From: a bacterium
Lineage (GTDB): Bacteria; Patescibacteriota; Dojkabacteria; GCA-002793355
NCBI GenBank assembly: GCA_020853235.1
Contig: JADYZG010000029.1
Location: 1 to 64,000 of the forward strand
DNA: 64,000 nucleotides
Direction: 5' to 3'
In this document: one piece after another, positions 46,299 through 55,472 of the stretch
Layout: each line of letters begins with the position of its first letter
Numbering within the stretch: the stretch's first letter is position 1
Program-made: the position numbers and the translations under genes
The notes under the pieces: model-generated
What the model was told of the DNA's origin: nothing
What the model saw: the letters and a program-made list of their open reading frames with translations, nothing else
Databases searched by the model: none

Positions 46299-46339
46299 GG
46301 CTGACCTAAATACCAGCCATTCATTTTTTGGAGTTTTTT
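46299..46339. repeat. 41 bp direct repeat, copy 2
   Basis: Second identical copy, upstream of the acyltransferase promoter. Here no gene ends in it, so its sequence looks borrowed from the gene-end context of copy 1. One frame before it reads DAQVDAWLT then stop, sharing WLT/LT-stop with the GT2 end at copy 1. Confidence 0.9.
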
Positions 46340-46368
46340 TCCCAAGACGCTGTGGTATAACTATTACT

Positions 46369-47349
46369 ATGGGAAGGGAAAAGAATTTGGGTATTGAGTT
46401 GCTAAGAATACTGAGTGTTATGTATATTGTAGGGTTTTGGCACATGGTAAGTTACACAGCATCTAGTTACCCTTTAGGCGAAAGTGTTTTTTTTGATCGC
46501 CTAACAAATATATTACTTGGGAGTTTTGTTTTTATTTCAGGCTACTTCCTCGGAGCGAGAGATGTACAATTTACCGTTAGAGATATTCGGAGTTTTTATA
46601 CAAAGCGATTTATTCGTCTGTATCCGCTATATCTAGTCGCCTTGCTTGTATTTCAATTTGTTGGATTGAATAAAACGATTACCACTACAAAGGCAGTTTT
46701 TCTCTCCGCTATTATGGTACAACCGGCACCTCTAACGCTATGGTTTGTAACCATGTTACTTTTATTTACGCTGCTTGCACCGTTCTTTATTGTTCTATTG
46801 AGGAATTGGAATAGTAAGGTGTTTTGGCTCTTTGTGGCGCTCTTGCTTGGTGGTCTCTATCTGTACAATTCAGTAACTCAGAGAATTGATGTCAGAATGA
46901 TGCTATATTTGCCAGTTTTTTTATACGGAATGGCTGTTTCGGTGAATGGGTTTAGTAAGAACTGGAAGAAGTGGGCGACCGGATTCTTTTTACTCGGGGT
47001 GCTGGTGACTAGTCTGACAAGCCTTGTTGGAAGTTTGTCGCGGAATAATGAATTTATACTCCAGATTCCACTTATACTCGGCGCTGCACCAATTCTATTC
47101 CATATATTTTCAGGCATACCTATAAGTAGTCCTAGGTTGATTTCTTGGGTTACCACCCTCGGGTATACGTGTTACTGCACTTATTTATTTCATCGTATAA
47201 TTTACCAGGGGTTACTTACGGTATATTCTCCAGTGTATGTTTGGCAACAAGTCATTTACGTGGTTGTCGTTGGATTACCGATGACTGTACTTTTAAGTTA
47301 TGGAATCCAGAGAAGTTACGATTGGTTAGTTAGATCAGTAGGCCGATAA
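46369..47349 (+). CDS. Acyltransferase 3 (OafA/AT3 family membrane protein)
   Basis: 326 residues, about 10 membrane helices. NLGIELLRILSVMYIVGFWHM is the AT3 start with the catalytic-type His after the first helix; GSFVFISGYFLGARDV and FYTKRFIRLYPLYLVAL (RxxRL...P motif) are also diagnostic. Such enzymes O-acetylate or otherwise acylate surface glycans. TGG-TATAAC (46353-46361) lies 7 bases before ATG 46369, fixing the start; a longer frame from 46297 would run through repeat copy 2. Being next to the glycan cassette suggests it decorates the same or a related polysaccharide. Confidence 0.88.
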   Translation: MGREKNLGIELLRILSVMYIVGFWHMVSYTASSYPLGESVFFDRLTNILLGSFVFISGYFLGARDVQFTVRDIRSFYTKRFIRLYPLYLVALLVFQFVGLNKTITTTKAVFLSAIMVQPAPLTLWFVTMLLLFTLLAPFFIVLLRNWNSKVFWLFVALLLGGLYLYNSVTQRIDVRMMLYLPVFLYGMAVSVNGFSKNWKKWATGFFLLGVLVTSLTSLVGSLSRNNEFILQIPLILGAAPILFHIFSGIPISSPRLISWVTTLGYTCYCTYLFHRIIYQGLLTVYSPVYVWQQVIYVVVVGLPMTVLLSYGIQRSYDWLVRSVGR

Positions 47350-47385
47350 ACTTGCAGTATCTCGGCGTAGATGGCACACTAAGAG

Positions 47386-47661
47386 ATGAAACTTTTAGAA
47401 TTATTCTTCTTTCCTGGTTTGGTCATCGCGTACGGCATCTATTTACTTTACTTCGTTCCTAAAAATGGAAACTTTGCGGACATTGCTGGGGCAATTATGG
47501 TAATGCTTGGTGGTGGTGGGTTGTTACTCGCAGCGATGCTGTGGTTTGTTGCAAAAAAACTCAATTGGCCAAATAAGACGTATATTCGCCTTTTTCTTGG
47601 GCTTCTAGGGTTAGTACTATCATACGTTATTTTATTGCTTTATGTGAGCATGGTAGGGTGA
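47386..47661 (+). CDS. Small membrane protein, three helices
   Basis: 91 residues, nearly all hydrophobic: helices at about 2-22, 31-54 and 66-89, with KKLNWPNKTYIR in the last loop. Not recognised. A weak TGG-CACACT ends 5 bases before the ATG. Downstream gene follows after 4 bases. Confidence 0.6.
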   Translation: MKLLELFFFPGLVIAYGIYLLYFVPKNGNFADIAGAIMVMLGGGGLLLAAMLWFVAKKLNWPNKTYIRLFLGLLGLVLSYVILLLYVSMVG

Positions 47662-47665
47662 TTAT

Positions 47666-48253
47666 ATGAATAACACTCAGAGGTTCTATTTTATCGGTGG
47701 AGCACCGTTGACTGGGAAATCGACTTTAGCAGAAAGACTTAATGGATATTTAAAAATTGGAACTGATGATATCAAAATTTACCTCCAAAAAGTACTCAAG
47801 CAAGAGGAATATCCCGAACTTTTCTATGATTATGAACTTGATGCGATTGCATTTTATGAAAAATATAAAGACGCCGAAACTGTTTTTCGACTCGAAAGAG
47901 AACAGGCAGATACCTGTCAGAATGGAGTAAGCGCGTACCTTGCTACCGACTTTGGGTTTGGTAATATGGTTTTTGAGGGTATTGCGATAACGCCAAAGTA
48001 CGTAAGTCAATTACTCTCTCGTGGAGATTTACATATGAACTATATTTTCTTACATGACTCCAACGAACAGCGAGTTCGTGAACGTATTTTTGCAAGAGGT
48101 CTCTATGATGATTCGGATAAGTATCCTGATTGGATTAAAGAAATTGAAGTAAAGTGGGTGGTTATGTACAATTATTTTTACAAAACAGAGTGTGAAAAAT
48201 ACGGTTTGAAACTTTATGAAGTTGAGGATAGTAATTTAATTGCACTAGAGTAA
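47666..48253 (+). CDS. P-loop kinase-like protein
   Basis: 195 residues. FIGGAPLTGKSTLAERL (about 6-22) is a Walker A loop of the small-molecule kinase type; IGTDDIK follows as in nucleoside or 2-phosphoglycerate kinases; RVRERIFARGLYD resembles the lid arginines. The acceptor is unknown. A GGGTGA stretch lies about 5 bases before ATG 47666, one of few Shine-Dalgarno-like sites on the chromosome part. It is followed after 1 base by the S51-like gene, so the two form an operon. Confidence 0.7.
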   Translation: MNNTQRFYFIGGAPLTGKSTLAERLNGYLKIGTDDIKIYLQKVLKQEEYPELFYDYELDAIAFYEKYKDAETVFRLEREQADTCQNGVSAYLATDFGFGNMVFEGIAITPKYVSQLLSRGDLHMNYIFLHDSNEQRVRERIFARGLYDDSDKYPDWIKEIEVKWVVMYNYFYKTECEKYGLKLYEVEDSNLIALE

Positions 48254-48254
48254 T

Positions 48255-48983
48255 ATGTCGTACACGAAATTTAAAAAGAAGTCAGAATTTAAAGAGATTT
48301 TTTATGTTGACGCACAAATTCAAGAGTTCATGCCATATCCTAATCATGGGTTGAATGTCATTTTGCCGTCTGAGCATTTGTTTAAATCTCTAAAACCTAT
48401 TTTAGAAAAAGTGCTTGGAGGAGACCTCGATAATAAAAAAGTTGTTCTTATTCCAAATGGTGGAATAAACGAAGATCGTGCGCATATGAGTTATGTATAT
48501 CTTCAGCAATTTACGACAATTAACAACATGTACCTCAAACAGTTAGATATTGAAAATTGGCCGAAAAAAATTATTCTCGATGCATTACAAGATGCAGATG
48601 TCTTGGTTGTAAGTGGTGGACTAGTTTCGAGATTATTACGTTCTATCGACAAAGCAAATATTCGATCCGAAATAGTCCAGATGATTAAACTCGGAAAACC
48701 TTTTGTCGGCTTTAGTGCTGGAGCAATGTGCTTATCTGAAACAACTCATTTTGCAGAAAATTTTATTGGTGAAAGTGACCCAGAAGTCATTACTGAGAAT
48801 CCCCTTGGTGTTATTGATTTTGAGATATACCCACATTTTGAAGATAATCTGTATTCTAGAGTCGAGGAATTGCTTCCTAAAAATATAAGAGGATTTGCAG
48901 TACGACCAACTGATGCTGTTATCATTACCGAAGGTAAGCTCTTACTTGCAGGCGCCCCAATACCAATCAATTTTCAAAAGTAA
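48255..48983 (+). CDS. Peptidase S51 (dipeptidase E-like) family protein
   Basis: 242 residues. VLVVSGGLVSRLLRSI, then GKPFVGFSAGAMCLSET with the nucleophilic Ser in GxSAGA, and a later IYPHFEDN with the His, match the S51/class I amidotransferase-like fold (YgaJ, cyanophycinase relatives). It probably hydrolyses a peptide with an acidic N-terminal residue. Directly downstream of the P-loop kinase gene. Confidence 0.78.
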   Translation: MSYTKFKKKSEFKEIFYVDAQIQEFMPYPNHGLNVILPSEHLFKSLKPILEKVLGGDLDNKKVVLIPNGGINEDRAHMSYVYLQQFTTINNMYLKQLDIENWPKKIILDALQDADVLVVSGGLVSRLLRSIDKANIRSEIVQMIKLGKPFVGFSAGAMCLSETTHFAENFIGESDPEVITENPLGVIDFEIYPHFEDNLYSRVEELLPKNIRGFAVRPTDAVIITEGKLLLAGAPIPINFQK

Positions 48984-49005
48984 AAATAGCTGAAATACCT
49001 GTAGC

Positions 49006-49539
49006 TTATTCTGGATCCAAAAGAATTCCTTTGTTCGAGACATACTGAACAGTACATTCTCTTGTGTTAAAACAACAAGGTCGTCGATTGCCTGCGTTTA
49101 GTTTTGAAAGTGCGACTGTAATCCGTTTGCTTCTAGTGTCTTGATTCTTGGTTCCATTTATCCAACGGGTCCATTCCCAGCGAGCCATTGGTGTGATATC
49201 TTTCCATGTGATTTGTGCTTTTTCAGTTGAAGCACTGAGCGCCACCTGCAGATCTTTCGGAATTGACGGTTCTGGCCACTCTTTTACTTGCTCAAGTTCT
49301 AAGTCGAGGGTGTCTCCAACTTTAATGCCTACGGTTTTGCGCATTGCTTCTTCGATCATAAACCAATGGCCACCTTTCCCATCTGGTTCGAGTGCCGTTT
49401 GAAAACGATGCCCATTAATTGTTCCTGCAACCATAACAAGTCCTCTGGAAGAAAGTCTTTGGCTGGATTCTTTGTCGAGAATAACAACAGTCGAATCGTT
49501 AATTTTAGCGAGTTTTGTTTTGAATTTTATAGTTGGCAT
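49006..49539 (-). CDS. DUF1905 plus YdeI/OmpD-associated domain protein
   Basis: 177 residues. The N-terminal DUF1905 beta barrel (1-95) has FKTKLAKINDSTVVILD, VAGTINGHRFQTAL, KGGHWFMI and VGDTLDLELE. The C-terminal YdeI segment has PKDLQVALSASTEKAQITWKD, MARWEWTRWI and NAGNRRPCCFNTRECT. Function unknown; YdeI-type proteins have been linked to resistance to antimicrobial peptides. TATAAT ends 5 bases before the ATG, inside the 3' end of recX. Confidence 0.82.
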   Translation of the reverse strand: MPTIKFKTKLAKINDSTVVILDKESSQRLSSRGLVMVAGTINGHRFQTALEPDGKGGHWFMIEEAMRKTVGIKVGDTLDLELEQVKEWPEPSIPKDLQVALSASTEKAQITWKDITPMARWEWTRWINGTKNQDTRSKRITVALSKLNAGNRRPCCFNTRECTVQYVSNKGILLDPE

Positions 49540-49545
49540 TAGTTA

Positions 49546-50187
49546 TTATAGCAATTTCTTAAGCACTTCTTTGATATTTGCGTATATAAATCCCCGAGAG
49601 AGAAGTCTGCTGATCAATTTTGATTTCCTGTCATAGTGATCTTTCGCTTTTATTGTAGGGAGAATTTTTCGTGCAAATTCCTCTAGTTTTGTGAGCTGAT
49701 CGTCTTTAAAACCTTCTTGTTTGGTGAGTTTTTCGAGAACAATATCGATAATTTTTTTGTCGACTCGCTTTTTGAAAAGTTCTGTCTTTATTTTGTTAAC
49801 TCCATGAACTCCAGAACCTAGTTTGTAGTCAATATACCAGTGGGCAAATTTTTCATCATTCAAAATTTCTTTTTCTTTGAGCGATGAAATGATGTGTTCT
49901 GCTTCATCACCGTCAATTTTGTTGCGTAGGGTCAGATATTCTCTCACTTCACTGGAAGATCGAGGTCGGAGCTGCGTGAATCGGATGGCTTTCTCGAGTA
50001 ACTTCCCTTTTACCGAAGTGCTTTCAATTTCTTCTTTTTCGAGTTGCGTTAATTCACAACCAGTAGTTAGTCGAAGTTTAATGAGGTCGTTCTTACTAAG
50101 ACTTATCCAAAATCTGTTATCGAGAAAGAGGTTAACCCGTTCTGTATTTTTAATTGCTTGAACAATTTGAGTAATATGATGAGACAC
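49546..50187 (-). CDS. recX: RecX-like recombination regulator
   Basis: 213 residues. FTQLRPRSSSEVREYLTLR, IISSLKEKEILNDEKFAHWYI and GVHGVNKIKTELFKKRVDKKII are the three-helix RecX repeats. RecX modulates RecA filaments. The protein starts with about 60 non-RecX residues. GTG 50187 follows TATACT by 5 bases, so leaderless. recA is not in the window. Confidence 0.85.
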   Translation of the reverse strand: MSHHITQIVQAIKNTERVNLFLDNRFWISLSKNDLIKLRLTTGCELTQLEKEEIESTSVKGKLLEKAIRFTQLRPRSSSEVREYLTLRNKIDGDEAEHIISSLKEKEILNDEKFAHWYIDYKLGSGVHGVNKIKTELFKKRVDKKIIDIVLEKLTKQEGFKDDQLTKLEEFARKILPTIKAKDHYDRKSKLISRLLSRGFIYANIKEVLKKLL

Positions 50188-50257
50188 AGAGTAGTATAAC
50201 TGAATTTTTCTGATATTGACTAATGAGATATACTTATTATTTAATCAACCTGTCGCA

Positions 50258-51691
50258 ATGAAAAACCAAGATAAAAAGCGTTTTGCTGGTGCCAGAATTT
50301 TGATAGTACATTATCGAGTTGGTAGGTCTGATGGTGTCTCTCTTGAAATCGCAAGTTGGAAAAAAATGTTCGAGGAGGATGATGCAGTGGTTGCATTAGT
50401 TGGCGGGACAGAATCCTTGAATGCAGAGTACATAATAAATGATCTGGAATATCATCACAACACAGAAATGCGAAGATTAGACGAACTCGCTTTCGGCAAA
50501 CAACTCACAAAAGAAGAAGAAAGACAATTCATCGAGGATTTTACAAGTAAGCAACGTAAAATAAGCAAAGAGATAGCGACGCTTCTTGAAGATTTTCATC
50601 CAACGCATATTATTATTTCAAATATTTTTTCAGTCGGACTTGGTTTACCAATAGCTGGCGGTATTTTGACTGTACTCGATCAAGTAAAAATCCCAACGAT
50701 ACTTGTAAATCACGACTATTATTGGGAGACTACTCGAAGTAAAGCTTCTACTGTGAAGCATATTCAATCTTATATGGAAAAGAACTTGCCTCCAAGTCGG
50801 CCGTATATACGAAATTTTTCAATAAATCGGCTTCTCTCGTGTGAATTATTTGAGAAAAAAGGTATTTCATCTGATGTCTTGCATGATAGCTTCGATTTCG
50901 GTTTACCAAAATTTCGTAAAAAAAGGCACAGTAGTGAACTCTTGGTAGAGAACGGCGTTTCTAACAGCGACATCGTGTTATTGCAGGCAACACGAATCGT
51001 AAGGCGAAAAAACATCGAGGGATCTATCGCATTCGCAAGAGAATTACAAAGTCAGAAGGCGCTTTTGTGTGGCGAGTTATACAACGGGAAGCAGTTTACT
51101 ATGTCATCTAAAATACATCTTGTCTTGTCTGGCTATATTGATGCAGGTTCCGAGAATTATTATGAGCAACTAGTCCAACTTGCAAAAGAATCATCTGTGA
51201 ATCTAATTTATCTAGGAAGAGATGTTGATAGACGATATCAGCTGTTCGACATATATCCATTTGCGGATATTATTATGTATCCTAGTATCAGTGAAGGCTT
51301 TGGTAATCAATTGTTAGAGTCTCTTTTCGCGCGGAAAATACAAGTTGCTTTTGAGTATCCCGTTTTCAAAAGTGATATAAAAGAAACTGGAATAAGCTAT
51401 ATTTCCCTTGGTGAAGAAACAATTCAGGGTGAAAATGGACTGCATATACTTCCAACGAAAACAGTTAGAAATGCGATTTCTTCAGCGATTAAAACGCTAA
51501 GATCATCCGACCTATATAATCAATGGATACAGAAAAACTTTTATATTGGAAGGAAGCACTTTGATATTTCTCAGGCAAGAAATATCTTCGCTCTTAATTT
51601 TGACCGATTATCGAAGCAAAAGGAAATAAACTCCACTCACTTTGCAGAGGCAAATCCATTAAGATTCAACAGTTTTCTTGCTCCAGAGTGA
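50258..51691 (+). CDS. GT4-family glycosyltransferase
   Basis: 477 residues from ATG 50258; an in-frame TTG at 50216 is less likely. GT-B layout: N-terminal ARILIVHYRVGRSDGVSLEIASW (glycine-rich acceptor loop), C-terminal QATRIVRRKNIEGSIAFARE and YPSISEGFGNQLLESLFA (the Ex7E-type sugar-nucleotide site). The region between (about 60-115) is charged and helical. Retaining transferase, donor unknown. Its 3' end overlaps the convergent DsbB-like gene by 33 bases. Confidence 0.82.
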   Translation: MKNQDKKRFAGARILIVHYRVGRSDGVSLEIASWKKMFEEDDAVVALVGGTESLNAEYIINDLEYHHNTEMRRLDELAFGKQLTKEEERQFIEDFTSKQRKISKEIATLLEDFHPTHIIISNIFSVGLGLPIAGGILTVLDQVKIPTILVNHDYYWETTRSKASTVKHIQSYMEKNLPPSRPYIRNFSINRLLSCELFEKKGISSDVLHDSFDFGLPKFRKKRHSSELLVENGVSNSDIVLLQATRIVRRKNIEGSIAFARELQSQKALLCGELYNGKQFTMSSKIHLVLSGYIDAGSENYYEQLVQLAKESSVNLIYLGRDVDRRYQLFDIYPFADIIMYPSISEGFGNQLLESLFARKIQVAFEYPVFKSDIKETGISYISLGEETIQGENGLHILPTKTVRNAISSAIKTLRSSDLYNQWIQKNFYIGRKHFDISQARNIFALNFDRLSKQKEINSTHFAEANPLRFNSFLAPE

Positions 51692-52093
51692 TTTCAAGCA
51701 AATTGCCACGACGACAAAAGCAGTTAGGCATAAGGTCGCCTGAGAAATAAACCCAAAAAAGTTGAAAAATTTTGTACTACAAACGAACCCTGTGGCGCAC
51801 GAAATTGAGTTAACCTTAATAATATCCCAGTGAACGAGTTGCTGGTAAACCGCTAATGGCACCCCTATCAGAACAAAAGGCAATGCATAAAATTTTGAAT
51901 TTGTATCTCGTTTTATCACATCAATAGTTGTTACAAGAAAGACACCAAAAATCAACATTCTTTGAATCCAACAGAGTGTCGCAATAGGATTCCCTTGGAT
52001 TTCAAAAAAGTAAACACTCGCTAGACTTGCCAGTAAGGACATTGTCCAGGCTATTAATATGGGAGTATTTATTTTTGCTATAGAAACACGCAT
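51659..52093 (-). CDS. DsbB/BdbC-like disulfide-forming membrane protein with one redox Cys lost
   Basis: 144 residues, four membrane helices. IATLCWIQRMLIF aligns with the BdbC signature CxLCWYQR, but the first Cys is Ala (GCG codon), leaving AxxC. The second pair, SCATGFVCSTKF (about 98-109), is intact. Ordinary enzymes use both pairs to pass electrons from a DsbA-like thiol protein to quinone. Reduced or altered activity is likely. Many neighbours encode cysteine-rich secreted proteins, which would need such a system. No DsbA/thioredoxin-like partner is nearby. Confidence 0.72.
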   Translation of the reverse strand: MRVSIAKINTPILIAWTMSLLASLASVYFFEIQGNPIATLCWIQRMLIFGVFLVTTIDVIKRDTNSKFYALPFVLIGVPLAVYQQLVHWDIIKVNSISCATGFVCSTKFFNFFGFISQATLCLTAFVVVAICLKSLWSKKTVES

Positions 52094-52316
52094 AGTTATT
52101 ACACAAAATTTATAGATATATCTGATTCGAATGAATTAGCACATTGTACTACTAATGGACGAGATCTTACAGTCTTTTTTTTGCTCTCGGCAATTTTTTT
52201 AAAAGTATGTTAACGCAGAAGAAAACAAGATAATCATACCTACTTCAACTATATAACTGTTACCACCGAATACTTTAGTAGTTAGGTATTCGCGATTATT
52301 CTCCTGCTGCGAGATT

Positions 52317-52338
52317 GGCGGGAGCGAGCGCTCCCGTC
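52317..52338. terminator. Strong 9 bp hairpin, candidate terminator of the surface-protein cluster
   Basis: GGCGGGAGC (52317-52325), loop GAGC, GCTCCCGTC (52330-52338): nine pairs with one G-T. It lies 5 bases after the end of the leftward cysteine-rich gene. There is no T-run on either side, so intrinsic termination is uncertain. The rest of 52094-52316 shows no gene. Confidence 0.45.
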
Positions 52339-52342
52339 AAAT

Positions 52343-52927
52343 CTACCGTTTAGGCTTTAAGATATTTTTGGTGTGTCTACCAAAGACAAATGCCATTACT
52401 CCGATTGCATAGAGACCGATGCCAATGTAAAAGATGATTGAATCATTGTACCCTGTGTCTCGAGGTTTGTGGGTTGGTGTAGGTGTTGGAGTAGGCGTGT
52501 GGGTTGGAGTTGGAGTTGGGGTAGGTGTTGGAGTTGGTGTAGGTGTTGGAGTAGGAGTAGGTGTTGGTGTAGGAGTAGGTGTTGGAGTAGGAGTAGGTGT
52601 TGGTGTAGGTGTTGGAGTAGGTTCAATGTCTACAACACAGAAGTAGCTACAGTTACCACATCCATAGTCAGAAGATCCTGTGTCCTTACAATTTCCGTTA
52701 CATTTCGCATCGTAACAACATCCCTTTACTGCGCCTTTGTCGTTTTGAGAGCATTTTACATACCCTTTGTTCGCTTTTGGTTTACAGTTAACGCAGGTTC
52801 CTTTACATGTGTATGCTTCACCAGCACCAACGCTGGTAATTGGATACTGCACAGTAATGTACGAGTAAATTGCCATAGAAATAATGGCAGTGAATATACT
52901 CACGAGGAGTAGTCTAAAACGTTTCAT
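52343..52927 (-). CDS. Cysteine-rich surface protein with PT-repeat stalk and C-terminal membrane anchor
   Basis: 194 residues. Signal peptide/anchor (about 5-25); a compact region (about 38-100) with 12 or more cysteines in CxxxC/CxxC spacing ([32 protein letters not shown]); a Pro-Thr repeat (about 103-152); a membrane helix (about 165-184) and basic tail. Likely a disulfide-locked head on a flexible stalk exposed outside. Not a known family. It overlaps the upstream 483-residue gene by 14 bases. Confidence 0.7.
   Translation of the reverse strand: MKRFRLLLVSIFTAIISMAIYSYITVQYPITSVGAGEAYTCKGTCVNCKPKANKGYVKCSQNDKGAVKGCCYDAKCNGNCKDTGSSDYGCGNCSYFCVVDIEPTPTPTPTPTPTPTPTPTPTPTPTPTPTPTPTPTPTPTPTHTPTPTPTPTHKPRDTGYNDSIIFYIGIGLYAIGVMAFVFGRHTKNILKPKR
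52470..52622. repeat. Low-complexity hexamer repeat coding the PT stalk
   Basis: Imperfect tandem units of 6 bases (GGTGTA/GGAGTA/GGTGTT on plus) encode Pro-Thr pairs on the minus strand. Such tracts change length easily by slippage in multiples of 6, keeping the frame. Confidence 0.85.
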
Positions 52928-54365
52928 ATAAATATAATAAAATTAATGTATTGAGCAGTGATCCCCATTCAATATGTTCTTGTTGTTGTTGCTGTAACGG
53001 TTCAATATTTTTTTGTCTTGCAGTAGTTATGGCGAGGTCGAGTAAGAGAGGGGAAGAGTATGGTGAAAATGCGTCCATTTCGTATACTAAACGCTCAATG
53101 GTCGATTTGTCGTATGAGATATTCCAGCCACTTTGTATTGAGTATATCGTGAAGTACAGTGTCACAAATTTCTTTTTTTGTTCTGTGCTCAGTTTATTAT
53201 AGAGTGCCTGCGAGCAAAGGTAATCAACTTCTCCGATGTAGTCTGTGTCCCACCCCCCAAGTTCTGTCCATTTAGTTTTTGGGTTTGCGGCAAGGAAGTC
53301 ATCAACTGGTCGTGTTAATAACTCGTATTTTTCTAAAACTTTAGCGTACTTAAGGAACATTTCCGAATTCTCATTTTGTTTCCCCGTTATTACTTCGGCA
53401 ATTGGACAAACAGAGTAATTATAGACTGAGAATATTTTCCATGGTGTTACGCTGCCGACCCACACTCGTTTTGGTTCTTTAGGGTATACAGGGTTAAATG
53501 GATAAAGTTCTTCTGTGAGTAGTTTTTGAAGAATTGAATAATCACTCTTATTTGAATAGTAAAGTCCATAAACATAGGAAATCGCCTTTTCCGACGGATT
53601 TTCTGAATATTCCCATGTGCAAGCGGTCAATTTAGAGCATTTTTGGTTTGTTGGTTCGAAGAATGCTCTGAGTTTGTATAGTTTTTCTTGAGGTTTCTTT
53701 GTTTCAACGACTTGATTAAAGATCGATTCTTTCATGAATTTATTCATGCGAATTCTCCAAAGTTGTGTATAAAGTGCTTTTTGATCAATGGTGGTCTGAT
53801 CTAGTCTTTTAACTTCGACTGAGGTAGCCTTTGTTGTTAAGAAGGATTCCTTCCCAGTAAATAAGGTAGTGTAATGAGAGAGCATCGAAATAACGTTTCG
53901 CTTCGGTCTCTCACTTCTGCCTTTGATTGTTAACGAAATTGGGATTGTTTCGCCTTTTGGCTTGTTTTCAAAATCTTCGGAAAGTAAAAGGCTCTCGTTT
54001 GAGATCGCCGATCGCTCAATAATAAGTTTTACATCGTTTTCTGTATTAGTCTGATCTTCGGTACTATTACCTGTGATCATGTCGCAGGTGAGCGTTATTG
54101 TTTCTGTAGTATAGGTTACCAATCTCAGTCGACAGTATTCTGTCGTATAGCTGAATAAATTTTTCTCTTGCCCCTGGAGTAATTGAAGTTTTGATCTAAT
54201 GTTCACATTGTTATCGGGTACCTGAATTGTTTTACTGCTCCAAGATGATGAATTGTCCCAATAAGAATGAACCGATAAGATACTAAATAGTGAAAGTAGA
54301 CAGATAAGAACCACAAAAAACAGGGCAATAAAAATATTTTTGTTTGTTCTTATAAAGAAAAACAT
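52914..54365 (-). CDS. Secreted/anchored protein of unknown function
   Basis: 483 residues. Basic start and a membrane helix (about 9-33); the rest is predicted outside. Cysteines pair locally (EYCRLRL...LTCDM; NQKCSKLTACTW; SVCPIAEV...DYLCSQAL). The C-terminal part is helical and ends with a Gln run (EPLQQQQQEH) and a hydrophobic stretch. No catalytic motif recognised. TATAAT ends 5 bases before ATG 54365. First gene of a pair with the cysteine-rich stalk protein. Confidence 0.6.
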   Translation of the reverse strand: MFFFIRTNKNIFIALFFVVLICLLSLFSILSVHSYWDNSSSWSSKTIQVPDNNVNIRSKLQLLQGQEKNLFSYTTEYCRLRLVTYTTETITLTCDMITGNSTEDQTNTENDVKLIIERSAISNESLLLSEDFENKPKGETIPISLTIKGRSERPKRNVISMLSHYTTLFTGKESFLTTKATSVEVKRLDQTTIDQKALYTQLWRIRMNKFMKESIFNQVVETKKPQEKLYKLRAFFEPTNQKCSKLTACTWEYSENPSEKAISYVYGLYYSNKSDYSILQKLLTEELYPFNPVYPKEPKRVWVGSVTPWKIFSVYNYSVCPIAEVITGKQNENSEMFLKYAKVLEKYELLTRPVDDFLAANPKTKWTELGGWDTDYIGEVDYLCSQALYNKLSTEQKKKFVTLYFTIYSIQSGWNISYDKSTIERLVYEMDAFSPYSSPLLLDLAITTARQKNIEPLQQQQQEHIEWGSLLNTLILLYLYETF

Positions 54366-54429
54366 ACGTAATTATATAATACTATCGGATAGTATTCAAG
54401 TTTGGTCAAACCTTGCATTGTCACCTGCT

Positions 54430-55472
54430 CTAGTCGATAAGAATACACTCCTTGCCAACGAGTTTCAGTAGATCGAGAGTTGGCATGCTATTTGCACGAC
54501 ATTGGTCGATAATAGTGTCTGGCGGAATCTTGTTTTTAAAGGGATTAATCCCATATAAATTGTTAGTTACAGCACTTAAAAAACCTTTACCATTTTTGTA
54601 CCTAATGTCTGAAAGAAAGGCAGAATTTTTTGATAGATCATCTAGGTCAGAAATCCATGCTATCGCTGCGTCTGTAATTTGCTGTTGGTATTGCTCGTAA
54701 TTGAAACAAAAGCCAAGTAGTTCTTCTTCTGTAATTCCTTCTGCTTCCATTGCACGGACGAAGTCTGAGACTGAGTAAATGAATTTTTTACCATCAATAC
54801 GGTACTTTATTTCGAAAAGATACCTGTCATTTATATAAGGATTCCTGCCAGAAAGTAAATAGGCAGAAAGACTCGCTCTAAGTTCGCCAATATTCGCGGT
54901 CGGTGAATCGTTTTCGAGAATATGCGTTGCTTCGTGAGCAATTAAACTATAATCTTGCATGAGGTATCGTTCTGATCGTGGAAAACACGTGATTCGTCTT
55001 TTTATTGAATCTACTTCGCAAAACTTGTTTGGTTCGACACCACGAAATCTCGCCGTAATAGGGGTTCCTATATCGGAAATGACACCCAATTCACCTAGTC
55101 TGATTCTCAGCGCATTTGCTATTTGTTCTGCTTCTTCGGGGGTTTCAACTGGTGCCGTGGGATCTTTTAACACATAAGATTCTGCGGTAAGGAAATAGGG
55201 GTCACTTATTTCATTTATGTTTTCTTCAGTGGCTAATGATGGTATACCTGGGGCAGTAATCACAACGGGAGAAAGATTTTGTTTTTCAGTCACAGGCTTT
55301 CCTCCAGTCCTTAACGATTGAGCACTGTTTTTTGAAAATAGGGTAATTATTCTTGCTGGAAGCACATCAATCTTTGCCTGGCAAGAAGAGAGAAATAGTG
55401 CTGCAGTAAGAAGGATCCTTTTGTACGATGATAAAAGCGGCTTTTCTCGCCTTTATGTTCTAGCTCTGTCAT
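54430..55472 (-). pseudogene. Lipoprotein with HExxH site, split by a one-base frameshift near its signal peptide
   Basis: The main frame (54430-55365) encodes about 311 residues with LIAHEATHILEND and GELRAS, a gluzincin-like HExxH plus Glu. Reading further upstream in that frame gives KRILLTAALFLSSCQAKID, a lipoprotein signal with lipobox LSSC, but no start codon before a stop. In another frame, TATAAT (55484-55479) lies 6 bases before ATG 55472, which reads MTELEHKGEKSRFYHRTK. One extra base in the A4 run (TTTT 55419-55422 on plus) would join both into a standard lipoprotein. So a -1 frameshift, a deletion or an assembly error is likely. Confidence 0.7.

Noticed and set aside
42327-46339. 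Insertion-sequence target-site duplication
   Set aside because: 41 bases is much longer than transposase target duplications, and no transposase or terminal inverted repeat is in the unit.
52434-52912. Rightward Gly/Val-rich and Arg/Trp/Cys-rich ORFs over the stalk region
   Set aside because: They are antisense readings of the PT repeat; the leftward frame has a signal peptide, cysteine-rich head and anchor. The same applies to 55573-56010 and 55667-56008.
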